This document shows positions 7,849 to 14,470 of a stretch of 64,000 nucleotides of DNA, piece after piece; position 1 is the stretch's first letter, and the number at the start of each line of letters is the position of its first letter. A program made the position numbers and the translations under genes. The stretch lies in IMG/VR virus record IMGVR_UViG_3300019850_000208, positions 1 to 64,000 of that record; one strand, 5' to 3'. The notes beneath the pieces are model-generated. The model saw only the letters and a list, made by a program, of their open reading frames with translations. It was not told the DNA's origin and ran no database searches. This DNA is from a virus.

Positions 7849-8265
7849 TTAAATTTCTTCACGCTTGCCGTTAGGATATATAAGATATATCAGTTTTTTA
7901 TTATTTTTAGCATATTCAACCGTGAACCAGGTTCCGTCACCAATTGCGATATTATGTTCCTTTGGGCATGCAATTAGGAGATCGCATGCATCAACAATAT
8001 CCTTATTGCTTTCCAAATATGGCTTTTTCTTGAATAATTTCTTGGCTTGTTTGCAGTATGCTCTCAATGAGTTATTATTCGGTGGGTGAATAAATATAGG
8101 AATATCAAATTTTGTGTTTATGATCACATGAGCATCGCAATCGGCTCCTATATAATCTCCATGGTGGAATTCTTCGATTGGCAATAATTCATCTATTGTT
8201 TTTGCGAACACTCTTTTCTGCTTAACAGTCATTCGGTTGCGTGTTCCTATAAATCCTAATATCAT
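7849..8265 (-). CDS. SLOG-fold (YspA/DprA-like) nucleotide-binding protein
   Basis: 138 residues. It opens with ILGFIGTRNR and continues to HHGDYIGADCDAH, the GxR and HGxxxGAD pattern of SLOG/Rossmann-fold proteins (YspA, DUF2493-type, DprA relatives). Then a PIFIHPP strand and an ACDLLIACP strand follow, as in that family. Members bind nucleotide-like ligands; some sense signalling nucleotides in defence or counter-defence, others are of unknown role. It sits between the divergent gap and the rtcB operon, likely driven by the TATATA element at 8299-8312. Fold assignment is good, biological role open. Confidence 0.7.
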   Translation of the reverse strand: MILGFIGTRNRMTVKQKRVFAKTIDELLPIEEFHHGDYIGADCDAHVIINTKFDIPIFIHPPNNNSLRAYCKQAKKLFKKKPYLESNKDIVDACDLLIACPKEHNIAIGDGTWFTVEYAKNNKKLIYLIYPNGKREEI

Positions 8266-8298
8266 TTTGTTTATTTATCCCGCTTCAATAGATAGTGG

Positions 8299-8312
8299 TA
8301 TATATGCTTTGT
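8299..8312 (-). promoter_or_regulatory. Candidate promoter, ACAAAGCATATATA, upstream of the SLOG gene
   Basis: The 14-mer reads ACAAAGCATATATA on the reverse strand, 34 bp before the start of the gene at 8265. The same 14-mer occurs at 32291-32304, again just upstream of a leftward gene. Neither downstream gene has an obvious ribosome binding site. The TATATA could be a -10. A hairpin with a T-run lies right upstream, which would isolate the promoter from transcripts coming from the right. Confidence 0.35.
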
Positions 8313-8315
8313 CGC

Positions 8316-8344
8316 AAAAAAATCGGGTCATATATGACCCGATT
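8316..8344 (-). terminator. Leftward hairpin terminator
   Basis: 8321-8344 is a perfect 24-bp palindrome (arms AATCGGGTCATA and TATGACCCGATT), and on the reverse strand it is followed by seven T residues at 8322-8316. That is a typical intrinsic terminator for transcripts running leftward. It sits in a divergent gap, so it would stop antisense read-through rather than the end of a gene. It could also be an operator. Confidence 0.5.
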
Positions 8345-8347
8345 GAA

Positions 8348-8382
8348 AAACTGGTTTTTAAGGAGGGTATTATAACCAGTTT
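8348..8382 (+). repeat. Inverted repeat enclosing a Shine-Dalgarno-like AAGGAGGG
   Basis: Perfect 9-bp arms AAACTGGTT (8348-8356) and AACCAGTTT (8374-8382) flank 17 bases containing AAGGAGGG at 8360-8367. The next ATG (8385) opens a reading frame of only nine codons and lies rather far from this site. The site may be an operator or part of an RNA hairpin that displays the binding sequence in its loop. Confidence 0.4.
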
Positions 8383-8441
8383 ATATGCTCGCCGCTAAAG
8401 ATAAATGTATATGAACATATATATGTCGCGAGTGAACTAAA

Positions 8442-8708
8442 ATGAGAACTCCAGTTTTTGGACAGTTCCTATTAGAGATGGCCAAGGTTGATAATGCTAC
8501 ACTTAATAGAGCCCTCACTATACAAAATAAAGAACGCAGTTTACGACTTAAAACAAGCTCCCGGTTTCTTGGCCAAATTCTATTGGAAGAATCAGATGTC
8601 TTTGAAAACAGAGTTGAATTGGAACAATGGCTTAAAAAATTCAACAAATATAAAGAACATATTGAGGGTATTCATGGAGATCTTAATATTATTAGCAAGC
8701 GTAAATAA
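8442..8708 (+). CDS. Small MshEN-like domain protein, 88 aa
   Basis: The sequence shows two copies of a short pattern: FGQFLLEMAKVDNATLNRAL near the start and FLGQILLEESDVFENRVEL later, spaced by about 40 residues. This resembles the paired LGEILVEKGLIxxExLxxAL pattern of the N-terminal MshEN/GspE_N domain, which binds c-di-GMP in some ATPases. The match is by eye and weak, and the phage protein is a free-standing domain with no ATPase. It precedes the nucleotidyltransferase gene by 9 bp in the same direction. It starts a rightward operon that runs to at least 12060. Confidence 0.45.
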   Translation: MRTPVFGQFLLEMAKVDNATLNRALTIQNKERSLRLKTSSRFLGQILLEESDVFENRVELEQWLKKFNKYKEHIEGIHGDLNIISKRK

Positions 8709-8717
8709 GGATTAGAA

Positions 8718-9560
8718 ATGCAATTAAATAATTTTATCAATGACATACAGGAAAGTGTACTCGATCCAATTCATAAGGATCTTTCAAAAGACATTTGGAT
8801 TGGCAAGAAGCTAAAGGCCAGCGTTAAAAAACGCATTTTAGACCATCTATTGGAATGGTTATCCCTCTATACAGATAAAAGACCAAAAAAGGTATATTTA
8901 GCCGGGAGCATGACTGGTTTTCAATATACGAAATATTCAGATGTAGATGTTAATGTTATTATAGATTTGCCAGATAACAAAGTAAAAGATCTCTCAAAAT
9001 TCCTACCAAATGGAAAAAATATTCCTGGGACTCAACACCCCGTTAATTACTATATAGCTAATACTTTTAAATTGGCAAAGTCTGGTTCTGTTTATGATAT
9101 AATGAAAAATGATTGGGTTCGCAAACCCGAAAAAGATGAAACAAACATTCACTATAAAACAGTTTTAGAAATTGCCATCTCATGGATGAGAAAAGTGGAT
9201 TTGGATATTAGTGAGCTTAAAAGAGATGTTTTGGAGTATAAATTATATAAAGATTATTTAGGCCAGACAGATTTAGAGGCGGATATTGATGAGATCAAGG
9301 ATTATCTGAATGTGAAAACAGGAGAAATAAAAGCGGATGTGGATGCCATACATATCACATATCATATGATAAAACAATTTCGTAAAGAACCATTTGACAA
9401 CCCAAACTTCAAATCTAATTTTCTAACTCAGGTTAGTGATGTTAACGCCAATTATACTATTAACAATCTGATTTATAAAACCCTTGAAAGATTTGGATAC
9501 TTAGATAAACTGCATAAATATGCCGCTTTAGATTTTGATGAAGCCTTAAAAATAGATTAG
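8718..9560 (+). CDS. Pol beta-superfamily nucleotidyltransferase
   Basis: 280 residues. YLAGSMTGF.. (about residues 60-68) followed by SDVDVNVII is the GS...DxD signature of the Pol beta-like fold. The GS binds the nucleotide triphosphate and the two Asp bind metal. The rest is mostly helical and lacks a recognisable CCA-adding or poly(A) domain. Phages of this kind often carry such a protein of unknown substrate; tRNA or antibiotic-type nucleotidylation are possible. It sits between the MshEN-like gene and a hypothetical gene, with AGGATTAGAAATG at its start. Confidence 0.75.
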   Translation: MQLNNFINDIQESVLDPIHKDLSKDIWIGKKLKASVKKRILDHLLEWLSLYTDKRPKKVYLAGSMTGFQYTKYSDVDVNVIIDLPDNKVKDLSKFLPNGKNIPGTQHPVNYYIANTFKLAKSGSVYDIMKNDWVRKPEKDETNIHYKTVLEIAISWMRKVDLDISELKRDVLEYKLYKDYLGQTDLEADIDEIKDYLNVKTGEIKADVDAIHITYHMIKQFRKEPFDNPNFKSNFLTQVSDVNANYTINNLIYKTLERFGYLDKLHKYAALDFDEALKID

Positions 9561-9574
9561 GAAAGGAACAAATT

Positions 9575-10048
9575 ATGCCAGAGTATATCGCTGTTATAGA
9601 TAGAGGCGGATTAGATACAGCTACAGAATGGCCCGGTGAAAAGGGTACAGCAAAGCAACTGCCAAATAAAACAGCGCTTAAAGGTGCGCTGATAATTAAT
9701 TCTTTTGAGACCGGCAAAGCTGCAGAAAAGGAAGACATCAATAATCCCCCGAGAAATGCAAAACGTGTCCAGGCAAGGCTCGTATCTGGAATAACTGCTG
9801 TGGGGGATAAAACCGCACAAGCTTTAAGAATGATGCAGTTAAGAGCAGGTATTCATTCTTCAAATGATTACATAATGATTAGAGCAAAAATGCCAGAAAG
9901 TGAATTTATAAAAACCAGAAAAAAAGATCCTTACAGCGGCGCTTTGGATATAATGATGAAGGCAACAACTATCCTTCATGGTAATAAAGAGGATTTTAAT
10001 AAATGGATGAGAAGAATGCAAAGCGAAAGGGAGTTGGCAAGAGAATGA
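9575..10048 (+). CDS. Hypothetical protein, 157 aa
   Basis: Not recognised. It is basic and Ala/Arg/Lys-rich, with an N-terminal half that looks extended and a helical, basic C-terminus ending in MRRMQSERELARE. It carries no signal or membrane segment. The next gene's ATG overlaps its TGA stop (ATGA), so the two are translationally coupled. It lies between the nucleotidyltransferase and the neck-like structural gene. It could be a virion or DNA-binding protein, but nothing proves it. Confidence 0.5.
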   Translation: MPEYIAVIDRGGLDTATEWPGEKGTAKQLPNKTALKGALIINSFETGKAAEKEDINNPPRNAKRVQARLVSGITAVGDKTAQALRMMQLRAGIHSSNDYIMIRAKMPESEFIKTRKKDPYSGALDIMMKATTILHGNKEDFNKWMRRMQSERELARE

Positions 10049-10272
10049 TATTCAGGAATGCATTAATTGAATACGCTTATCAAGTTCCACTTAAAACTTG
10101 GAATGCCAAGCAAAAAAATTTATGGTATGACTTAGTGAATAGAGGAGATTTTAAGCGAAATGATGCCTCAGCTTTCATGAAGTTTGCGAAGGCTTTCAAT
10201 AAACTTTATGAAAAAAATCACAAGTTTCCGTCAATGAAGGATATAATAAAAGCGATGGAGGAGACTAAATGA
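10045..10272 (+). CDS. Hypothetical protein, 75 aa
   Basis: Start chosen at the ATG at 10045, which overlaps the preceding stop by 4 bp; a longer upstream frame would overlap much more. It is a helical, basic protein with an FMKFAKAFNKLYEK segment. Its own stop overlaps the start of the neck-like gene (10269), so it is coupled on both sides. The family is not recognised. Confidence 0.55.
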   Translation: MIFRNALIEYAYQVPLKTWNAKQKNLWYDLVNRGDFKRNDASAFMKFAKAFNKLYEKNHKFPSMKDIIKAMEETK

Positions 10273-11126
10273 ATTTAGCACAACTCAGAGATTGGATTCG
10301 GAGACGTTTAGGAGCCCCTGTTGTTCGCGTGGAGCTCACTGATGGTCAGATTGATGACGCTTTTGGCACAGCAGTTGATAAATATTTATATTATCGTAGG
10401 CCACAGGAGGCCTACTATTATTTCAATACAACCGCAGGACAAAATGAATACGGCCCAGCTGATTTTACTACATATAGAGAATCTGTTATCAAATTCAGTG
10501 ATCTGCCGCTAACTGGAAATACAGATGGTGATATAAGACTTGTATATAATGAAGATAAAAATTATAAATGGAACCCAAACATATCTTCATGGGAAATGTA
10601 TAATCCCACTACTATACCTCTGGATGTCCTAACAAGCACAAGAGAGGTCGTATATCAGCCGGTTGAAAGTATCATCAACCAACTGGTCCAGTCACAATCT
10701 GATTTCTTCCTGGCATATTATTATCGTAGAAGTGGAGGAATGTTCATCGCAGATCTATGGATCGCTATGGCGGCCAAAGAAAGTTTTAATATGGTATTGG
10801 GACTTCAGCCAACATGGGAAATTGTAGGTAACAAATTATATCTGTTTCCAACCCCGCAGGGTTCTATTAGGGTTGGTATTCGCTATGCGGTAATGCCATC
10901 AGAGGAACAACTGGCAAGTCAGGAGTGGATCACAAAAGCGACTCTGGCCCTCAGTAAGCAAACCCTTGGAAGAGTTAGAAGTAAATATGGAAGTATACCA
11001 GGGCCAGCCGGCGTGGATATATCGTTAGACGGGCCCACTTTGCTCGAGGAGGGTAAGGCCGAATGGGAATGGCTGCTTAATGATGCAATGGTAAGGGGCG
11101 ACCCCTTGTCTTTTGATATAGGATAA
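10269..11126 (+). CDS. Neck/connector-like virion protein with an inserted GDxRLV module
   Basis: 285 residues. The N-terminus (LRDWIRRRLGAP.., LTDGQIDDAFGTAVDKY) has the look of tailed-phage head-completion or neck proteins. A 36-residue insert at about 77-112 carries DLPLTGNTDGDIRLV..YKWN..SSWE, the same module found repeatedly in tail proteins of this phage (45334-47208, 53245-54942, 55221-56255). After it the neck-like sequence resumes with long conserved-looking stretches (AMAAKESFNMVLG, GNKLYLFPTP). The insert would project from the particle, perhaps as a surface-binding or protective module. The structural assignment is by pattern only. Confidence 0.6.
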   Translation: MNLAQLRDWIRRRLGAPVVRVELTDGQIDDAFGTAVDKYLYYRRPQEAYYYFNTTAGQNEYGPADFTTYRESVIKFSDLPLTGNTDGDIRLVYNEDKNYKWNPNISSWEMYNPTTIPLDVLTSTREVVYQPVESIINQLVQSQSDFFLAYYYRRSGGMFIADLWIAMAAKESFNMVLGLQPTWEIVGNKLYLFPTPQGSIRVGIRYAVMPSEEQLASQEWITKATLALSKQTLGRVRSKYGSIPGPAGVDISLDGPTLLEEGKAEWEWLLNDAMVRGDPLSFDIG

Positions 11127-11129
11127 AAA

Positions 11130-11375
11130 ATGAAAATATTTTATTTAATTAATCCCGGGCCTTTGAAAGCTTTCAGGGCGTATGCGTTTATATATTTAGG
11201 TTCAGGCTCTAATGAACAGGGAAGCTATGTCGATGGTGAATACGTTGGAATAACAGAGAAAGAGAGAACAAAACATTTTATAAAAGCAAAGATACCTCGT
11301 TCAGACTTTGAGCGCCATTTCAAAACTGGAACAAAAGAAATCTTTGTACAAAAGTTATTTGAGGCATATGCGTGA
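11130..11375 (+). CDS. Small family protein A (81 aa)
   Basis: One of a run of short proteins at 11130-12060 and 12860-13381 with shared ends. It begins MKIFYLINPGP and ends FVQKLFEAYA. Its neighbours start MKYYIITNVG or MKISVITNPG and end IKKIFEASQ or IVQILFDAFG. It probably arose by tandem duplication. No signal or catalytic motif is visible and the function is unknown. It follows the neck-like gene by 3 bp and the next gene's GTG overlaps its stop. Confidence 0.55.
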   Translation: MKIFYLINPGPLKAFRAYAFIYLGSGSNEQGSYVDGEYVGITEKERTKHFIKAKIPRSDFERHFKTGTKEIFVQKLFEAYA

Positions 11376-11728
11376 AATATTATATTATTACAAACGTAGG
11401 CAATTATTATCCGAGAATTCATATGGTAGAAGAGTTTATGGCGAGACTGAAACCGGAAAGTTGGCAACTTCTTAAAAGATATCCAATTGTGACGCGAGTA
11501 ATACCGGCCGGCTCAATCGCGGAAAAATCGAGTATTTTTAGGGTTTTAATTAAAAAAGACGAATTGATCCTTAAGAATGAAGGGACAGCATTCGGTAAAA
11601 TAATAGATAAACATATCTATCTCTTGTTTGATAAGATAAACAAAGAAAATATTTTTGTATCCACAGAGGGTTTAAAAAAAGTCAATAAACAGGAGCATAT
11701 CAAAAAGATATTTGAGGCATCACAATGA
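11372..11728 (+). CDS. Small family protein B (118 aa)
   Basis: Starts with GTG at 11372, overlapping the previous TGA (GTGA). N-terminus MKYYIITNVGNYYPR and C-terminus HIKKIFEAS place it in the same family as its neighbours. The middle is basic with a KDELILKNEG.. stretch. It is fused to the next gene by an ATGA-type overlap at 11725. Unknown function. Confidence 0.55.
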   Translation: MKYYIITNVGNYYPRIHMVEEFMARLKPESWQLLKRYPIVTRVIPAGSIAEKSSIFRVLIKKDELILKNEGTAFGKIIDKHIYLLFDKINKENIFVSTEGLKKVNKQEHIKKIFEASQ

Positions 11729-12060
11729 AAATATCCGTTATAACTAATCCTGGCAGTAATTTTCCGAATCTCCACACCATGCCATCTTTTTTAAAAGATT
11801 TGCCTCCTATCGCCAAAGAGAAGCTCCGGCACGTCTCAAATAATAAAGTAAAAAGTAAATACATCAATAATTGGTTCACACCTTTTCAAATTATAGACCA
11901 GCTGAAACATCCAGATCCGTACTATTCTGGCGGCGATATTCCCGTTTCCGTTCTGTATAATCCTACAGACGAACAGGTGTATATTATAGACAGACCAAGA
12001 GTATTTGATAGCAAACAAGAATATTTGTTGGCACTTTTTGCTCATCTAGCACAAAGATAA
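11725..12060 (+). CDS. Small family protein C (111 aa)
   Basis: N-terminus MKISVITNPGSNFP and the hydrophobic C-terminal YLLALFAHLAQ match the family pattern seen in its neighbours. The middle contains a PDPYYSGGDIPVS loop. It is the last member of this first block. The end overlaps an AAAGATAAT element that may serve the next gene. Unknown function. Confidence 0.55.
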   Translation: MKISVITNPGSNFPNLHTMPSFLKDLPPIAKEKLRHVSNNKVKSKYINNWFTPFQIIDQLKHPDPYYSGGDIPVSVLYNPTDEQVYIIDRPRVFDSKQEYLLALFAHLAQR

Positions 12061-12061
12061 T
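12053..12061 (+). promoter_or_regulatory. AAAGATAAT element before the DUF6321-like gene
   Basis: The 9-mer AAAGATAAT straddles the stop codon of the preceding gene and lies about 37 bp before the ATG at 12098. It is one of several copies upstream of genes in this window. Low confidence, because overlap with coding sequence limits its meaning. Confidence 0.2.
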
Positions 12062-12097
12062 AATAGGATAAATGATATATTAACGAGGTAGATATCG

Positions 12098-12358
12098 ATG
12101 GATCTTTATAGCTTTTTGGAAAAATTAGAAACAGAGCTTGGACTGAATGAGCAGGTCCCAAGCAAGCATCCCGGTCTAAAAAAGGTATCAAAGAAGAAAA
12201 GGACTGAATTAGTCAAGAGAGCCAAAAAGGGCGAAGATATTGGCAAACCGGGTAAGCGCTTCAAAGAAGTAGCTGCAAAAGGCGCAGCCAGATATGGTTC
12301 CGCAGAGGCTGGTAAAAGAGTTGCTGCAGCAGCAATGTGGAAGCAAGCCGGAAAATAA
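12098..12358 (+). CDS. Basic DUF6321-like phage protein, 86 aa
   Basis: The C-terminal half reads KKGEDIGKPGKRFKEVA..GAARYGSAEAGKRVAAAAMWK, a conserved block found in many T4-like and jumbo phages and databased, to my memory, as DUF6321. It is very rich in Lys and Ala, with little acidic residue, which suggests binding to DNA or another acidic partner, perhaps inside the capsid. The N-terminus (DLYSFLEKLETEL) looks like a short helix. A strong terminator follows at 12400. Confidence 0.65.
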   Translation: MDLYSFLEKLETELGLNEQVPSKHPGLKKVSKKKRTELVKRAKKGEDIGKPGKRFKEVAAKGAARYGSAEAGKRVAAAAMWKQAGK

Positions 12359-12399
12359 ATAAACAACATCACATTATATATTTAACTATTTTGATGCTA

Positions 12400-12423
12400 C
12401 CCCTGCGTGCGCGGGGGTTTTTT
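12400..12423 (+). terminator. Intrinsic terminator after the DUF6321-like gene
   Basis: GC-rich stem (CCCCTGC... GCGGGGG, 12400-12417) with a small loop is followed by six T residues. It sits 42 bp after the stop at 12358 and closes the rightward unit that begins at 8442. The next gene has its own ribosome binding site after it. Confidence 0.85.
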
Positions 12424-12427
12424 GCGC

Positions 12428-12436
12428 AAAGATAAT
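12428..12436 (+). promoter_or_regulatory. AAAGATAAT element after the terminator
   Basis: AAAGATAAT lies directly after the terminator T-run and about 13 bp before the ATG at 12450, just before a GGAGG ribosome binding site. Being between a terminator and a gene start is the best single context in favour of this motif acting in transcription initiation. Confidence 0.35.
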
Positions 12437-12449
12437 ATATGGAGGCAAA

Positions 12450-12863
12450 ATGGCACCTTTAACTTTTTTAAAAAAGATTTGGAAATACTTGGATACAATC
12501 GTAATAATAATTCTCGCAATGTTAGCAGCATTTGGCATAATCTCTCTAAAGAAAAAATTCAAACAAAAACAAGATGAAAATGATGCGGTTAAACCTGATG
12601 AAATAAAACCTGGATATGATACAGTAAAGCCTGATACTTTTAATCCAAAACCCCACAATCCTTTTGACAATGATTACGAAGTTGTAACTCCGGATGGTGA
12701 TAAAATAGATACCCCTATTCCCGATGATAAAATAGATGAGATAATACAGCCACATGTTCATGTAGTGGATGTTGAGCCAAAACACGATAAGAAGTCCAAT
12801 AATCTACTGGATAAAATAAGAAAATATAAAACTCAAATAACGAATGCAAGACATCCTGTATGA
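12450..12863 (+). CDS. Single-pass membrane protein with a Pro/Asp-rich tail, 137 aa
   Basis: A hydrophobic helix at about residues 16-32 (IVIIILAMLAAFGIISL) follows a short basic N-terminus. After it comes a charged Lys-rich turn and then a long polar, Pro/Asp-rich stretch with repeated VKPD/IKPG-type units, likely disordered, and a basic C-terminus. No spanin or holin signature is clear. The ribosome binding site GGAGG is strong. The next gene overlaps by 4 bp, suggesting an operon with the small family proteins D and E. Confidence 0.6.
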   Translation: MAPLTFLKKIWKYLDTIVIIILAMLAAFGIISLKKKFKQKQDENDAVKPDEIKPGYDTVKPDTFNPKPHNPFDNDYEVVTPDGDKIDTPIPDDKIDEIIQPHVHVVDVEPKHDKKSNNLLDKIRKYKTQITNARHPV

Positions 12864-13099
12864 TATATCGTTTGAGTATGCACAGAGAAAACGGAGAATT
12901 AATAGGTTATGTTATAAGAGAGCTAGAGCGGAATATTGAAGATGCCGGCGCCAATAAGACCAGAATCAATTTTATAGAATTTGGTCCAGGTGAAGTATTG
13001 AGAATAAAAACCGAATTAACATCCCAACATTATTTAGATAACTTAAAGAAAACAAATAAAAAAGAAATAGTACAAATTTTATTTGATGCTTTTGGATGA
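12860..13099 (+). CDS. Small family protein D (79 aa)
   Basis: The C-terminus (KKEIVQILFDAFG) matches the ending of proteins A and B, while the N-terminus is more diverged. It overlaps the membrane gene by 4 bp and is followed by protein E after 3 bp. Function unknown. Confidence 0.5.
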   Translation: MIYRLSMHRENGELIGYVIRELERNIEDAGANKTRINFIEFGPGEVLRIKTELTSQHYLDNLKKTNKKEIVQILFDAFG

Positions 13100-13102
13100 T
13101 AA

Positions 13103-13381
13103 ATGAAAGAATTATATATATATAATAGTAGGCTTTATAATAGAGGGACATTACCGATGGTTTTATATTGCGTATATGACACTAAATGGGTTGGTAAAAA
13201 AGGCGGCTTCTTTGTCAATGAGGTTGGATATGCTCATGAATTTGTCATCGAGAATAACAAAATTGATTTTATAAGAGATGCTGAAATAAATTATGATGCT
13301 TTGCAAAATTCAGATGATTATGAACCAGTAAGTACAACTAAAGCTATACAACTTATTTTTGAATTCGAGGTCAAAAAATGA
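13103..13381 (+). CDS. Small family protein E (92 aa)
   Basis: N-terminus MKELYIYNSR and C-terminus AIQLIFEFE fit the same family outline, more loosely than A to D. Aromatic-rich middle with VGKKGGFFV. Its stop overlaps the start of the secreted-protein gene (ATGA at 13378). Function unknown. Confidence 0.45.
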   Translation: MKELYIYNSRLYNRGTLPMVLYCVYDTKWVGKKGGFFVNEVGYAHEFVIENNKIDFIRDAEINYDALQNSDDYEPVSTTKAIQLIFEFEVKK

Positions 13382-14055
13382 AAAAAATATTATTGATGAT
13401 ATTATTGATAATAATATGTGCGGCTTCGGTGTATGCTCAGGATGTTATTATCGATAAGACCACAATAGAAAATACCAAAAAAGATTTCGAAACCGGCCTA
13501 AGAATGCTGACTGATGCAGAAGTGGCCAAGGCCACTAAAGAAGATCTTATAAAAGATTTTTCGGATAGTCTTGTGAAGCTGTGGATACTTGAAAACTCAA
13601 CTGTTAAAAATGGCATGTTTGTTTTATATATAAATTATTCTGATCTATTTATAGATAAAGAAGGAAATGTTTATGTAAAGCCAAATTCAAAGGCCTATAT
13701 AAAAATAGGCAATGATAACTACAATCTTGAGGCGGATATAAAAATTGTTACAACCTACAAGGCCCATGTCCCAGAGCCAAAGAACAAATCTATATTTCAA
13801 ATAGAACCGAAGTTAGGAGCTGTCATTTTTACAGATTTGAAGAATATCGATTTTGATGTAGTTTTTTTAATTCAAGTTTTAAAAATCAAGAAGATAAATG
13901 TGGATCTCGGCTTCGGTTTTAGAAGTAGTGGAATTAGATTGGCGCATGGAGTTACAGATAATTTCGATATAGGTCTTTATGGTGGAATTGGGTATCCAAG
14001 GGGCACACTTGAATGGCGCCCCGTATTCGGCGTGATTGCGGCTTTCAAATTTTAA
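13378..14055 (+). CDS. Secreted protein with an outer-membrane-like C-terminus
   Basis: 225 residues. The first 20 are a classic signal peptide (MKK, a leucine/isoleucine core, then VYAQ before the mature start). The C-terminal third consists of short beta-strand-like stretches (FRSSGIRLAHG, IGLYGGIGYP, RPVFGVIAAFKF) and ends in Phe, the usual terminal residue recognised by the BAM machinery. This fits a small periplasmic protein with a beta-barrel-like or membrane-inserting C-terminus. A phage could use it to change the host surface or exclude other phages. The fold is inference. Confidence 0.55.
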   Translation: MKKILLMILLIIICAASVYAQDVIIDKTTIENTKKDFETGLRMLTDAEVAKATKEDLIKDFSDSLVKLWILENSTVKNGMFVLYINYSDLFIDKEGNVYVKPNSKAYIKIGNDNYNLEADIKIVTTYKAHVPEPKNKSIFQIEPKLGAVIFTDLKNIDFDVVFLIQVLKIKKINVDLGFGFRSSGIRLAHGVTDNFDIGLYGGIGYPRGTLEWRPVFGVIAAFKF

Positions 14056-14068
14056 TAGGAGTTATGAC

Positions 14069-14458
14069 ATGGATGAAGAATTTAACAAATTTTTAGAACT
14101 GACCGAGACGTATGGTCCTTCAATGCTTCAACCCGGAATAGAACAGGATTTAGAGAATCCTGAATTAGAAAGTTTATGGAAGAAATTGGATACATTAAGC
14201 AGTAGTGTTGGTGATGTGCGTAATAGTATGAGAAAATTTGTGAGTGGTGAATCTGATGAAGATAAAAAATTATATAGCCATATCACACAGGAATATTCTG
14301 AACTGGTTGATAAATTGTGGGCAGGCATAAAAACCCAAATGCAAAGTTTGCTACCCGGCGGAGCGGAAGAAGAAGAGGGTGAAGAAGAAGAGGGTGAAGA
14401 AGAACCAGAGAAGAAAATTTCCAAGACATTTGTGATCAAACAGTATCCAGAAGATTAA
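14069..14458 (+). CDS. Acidic-tailed hypothetical protein, about 129 aa
   Basis: Start chosen at the ATG at 14069, which follows an AGGAG at 14058-14062; a longer frame from 14036 would overlap the upstream gene. The N-terminal part is helical and polar. A GGAEEEEGEEEEGEEE-type acidic run precedes a short basic C-terminus. It lies between the secreted protein and a tail fibre gene. Not recognised; the acidic tail may bind the fibre or a chaperone. Confidence 0.55.
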   Translation: MDEEFNKFLELTETYGPSMLQPGIEQDLENPELESLWKKLDTLSSSVGDVRNSMRKFVSGESDEDKKLYSHITQEYSELVDKLWAGIKTQMQSLLPGGAEEEEGEEEEGEEEPEKKISKTFVIKQYPED

Positions 14459-14470
14459 TCGGAGCTAAAT

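Noticed and set aside
8385-8414. Nine-codon frame after the SD-like inverted repeat
   Set aside because: The gap between the SD-like site and the ATG is too long, and the peptide is too short to call.
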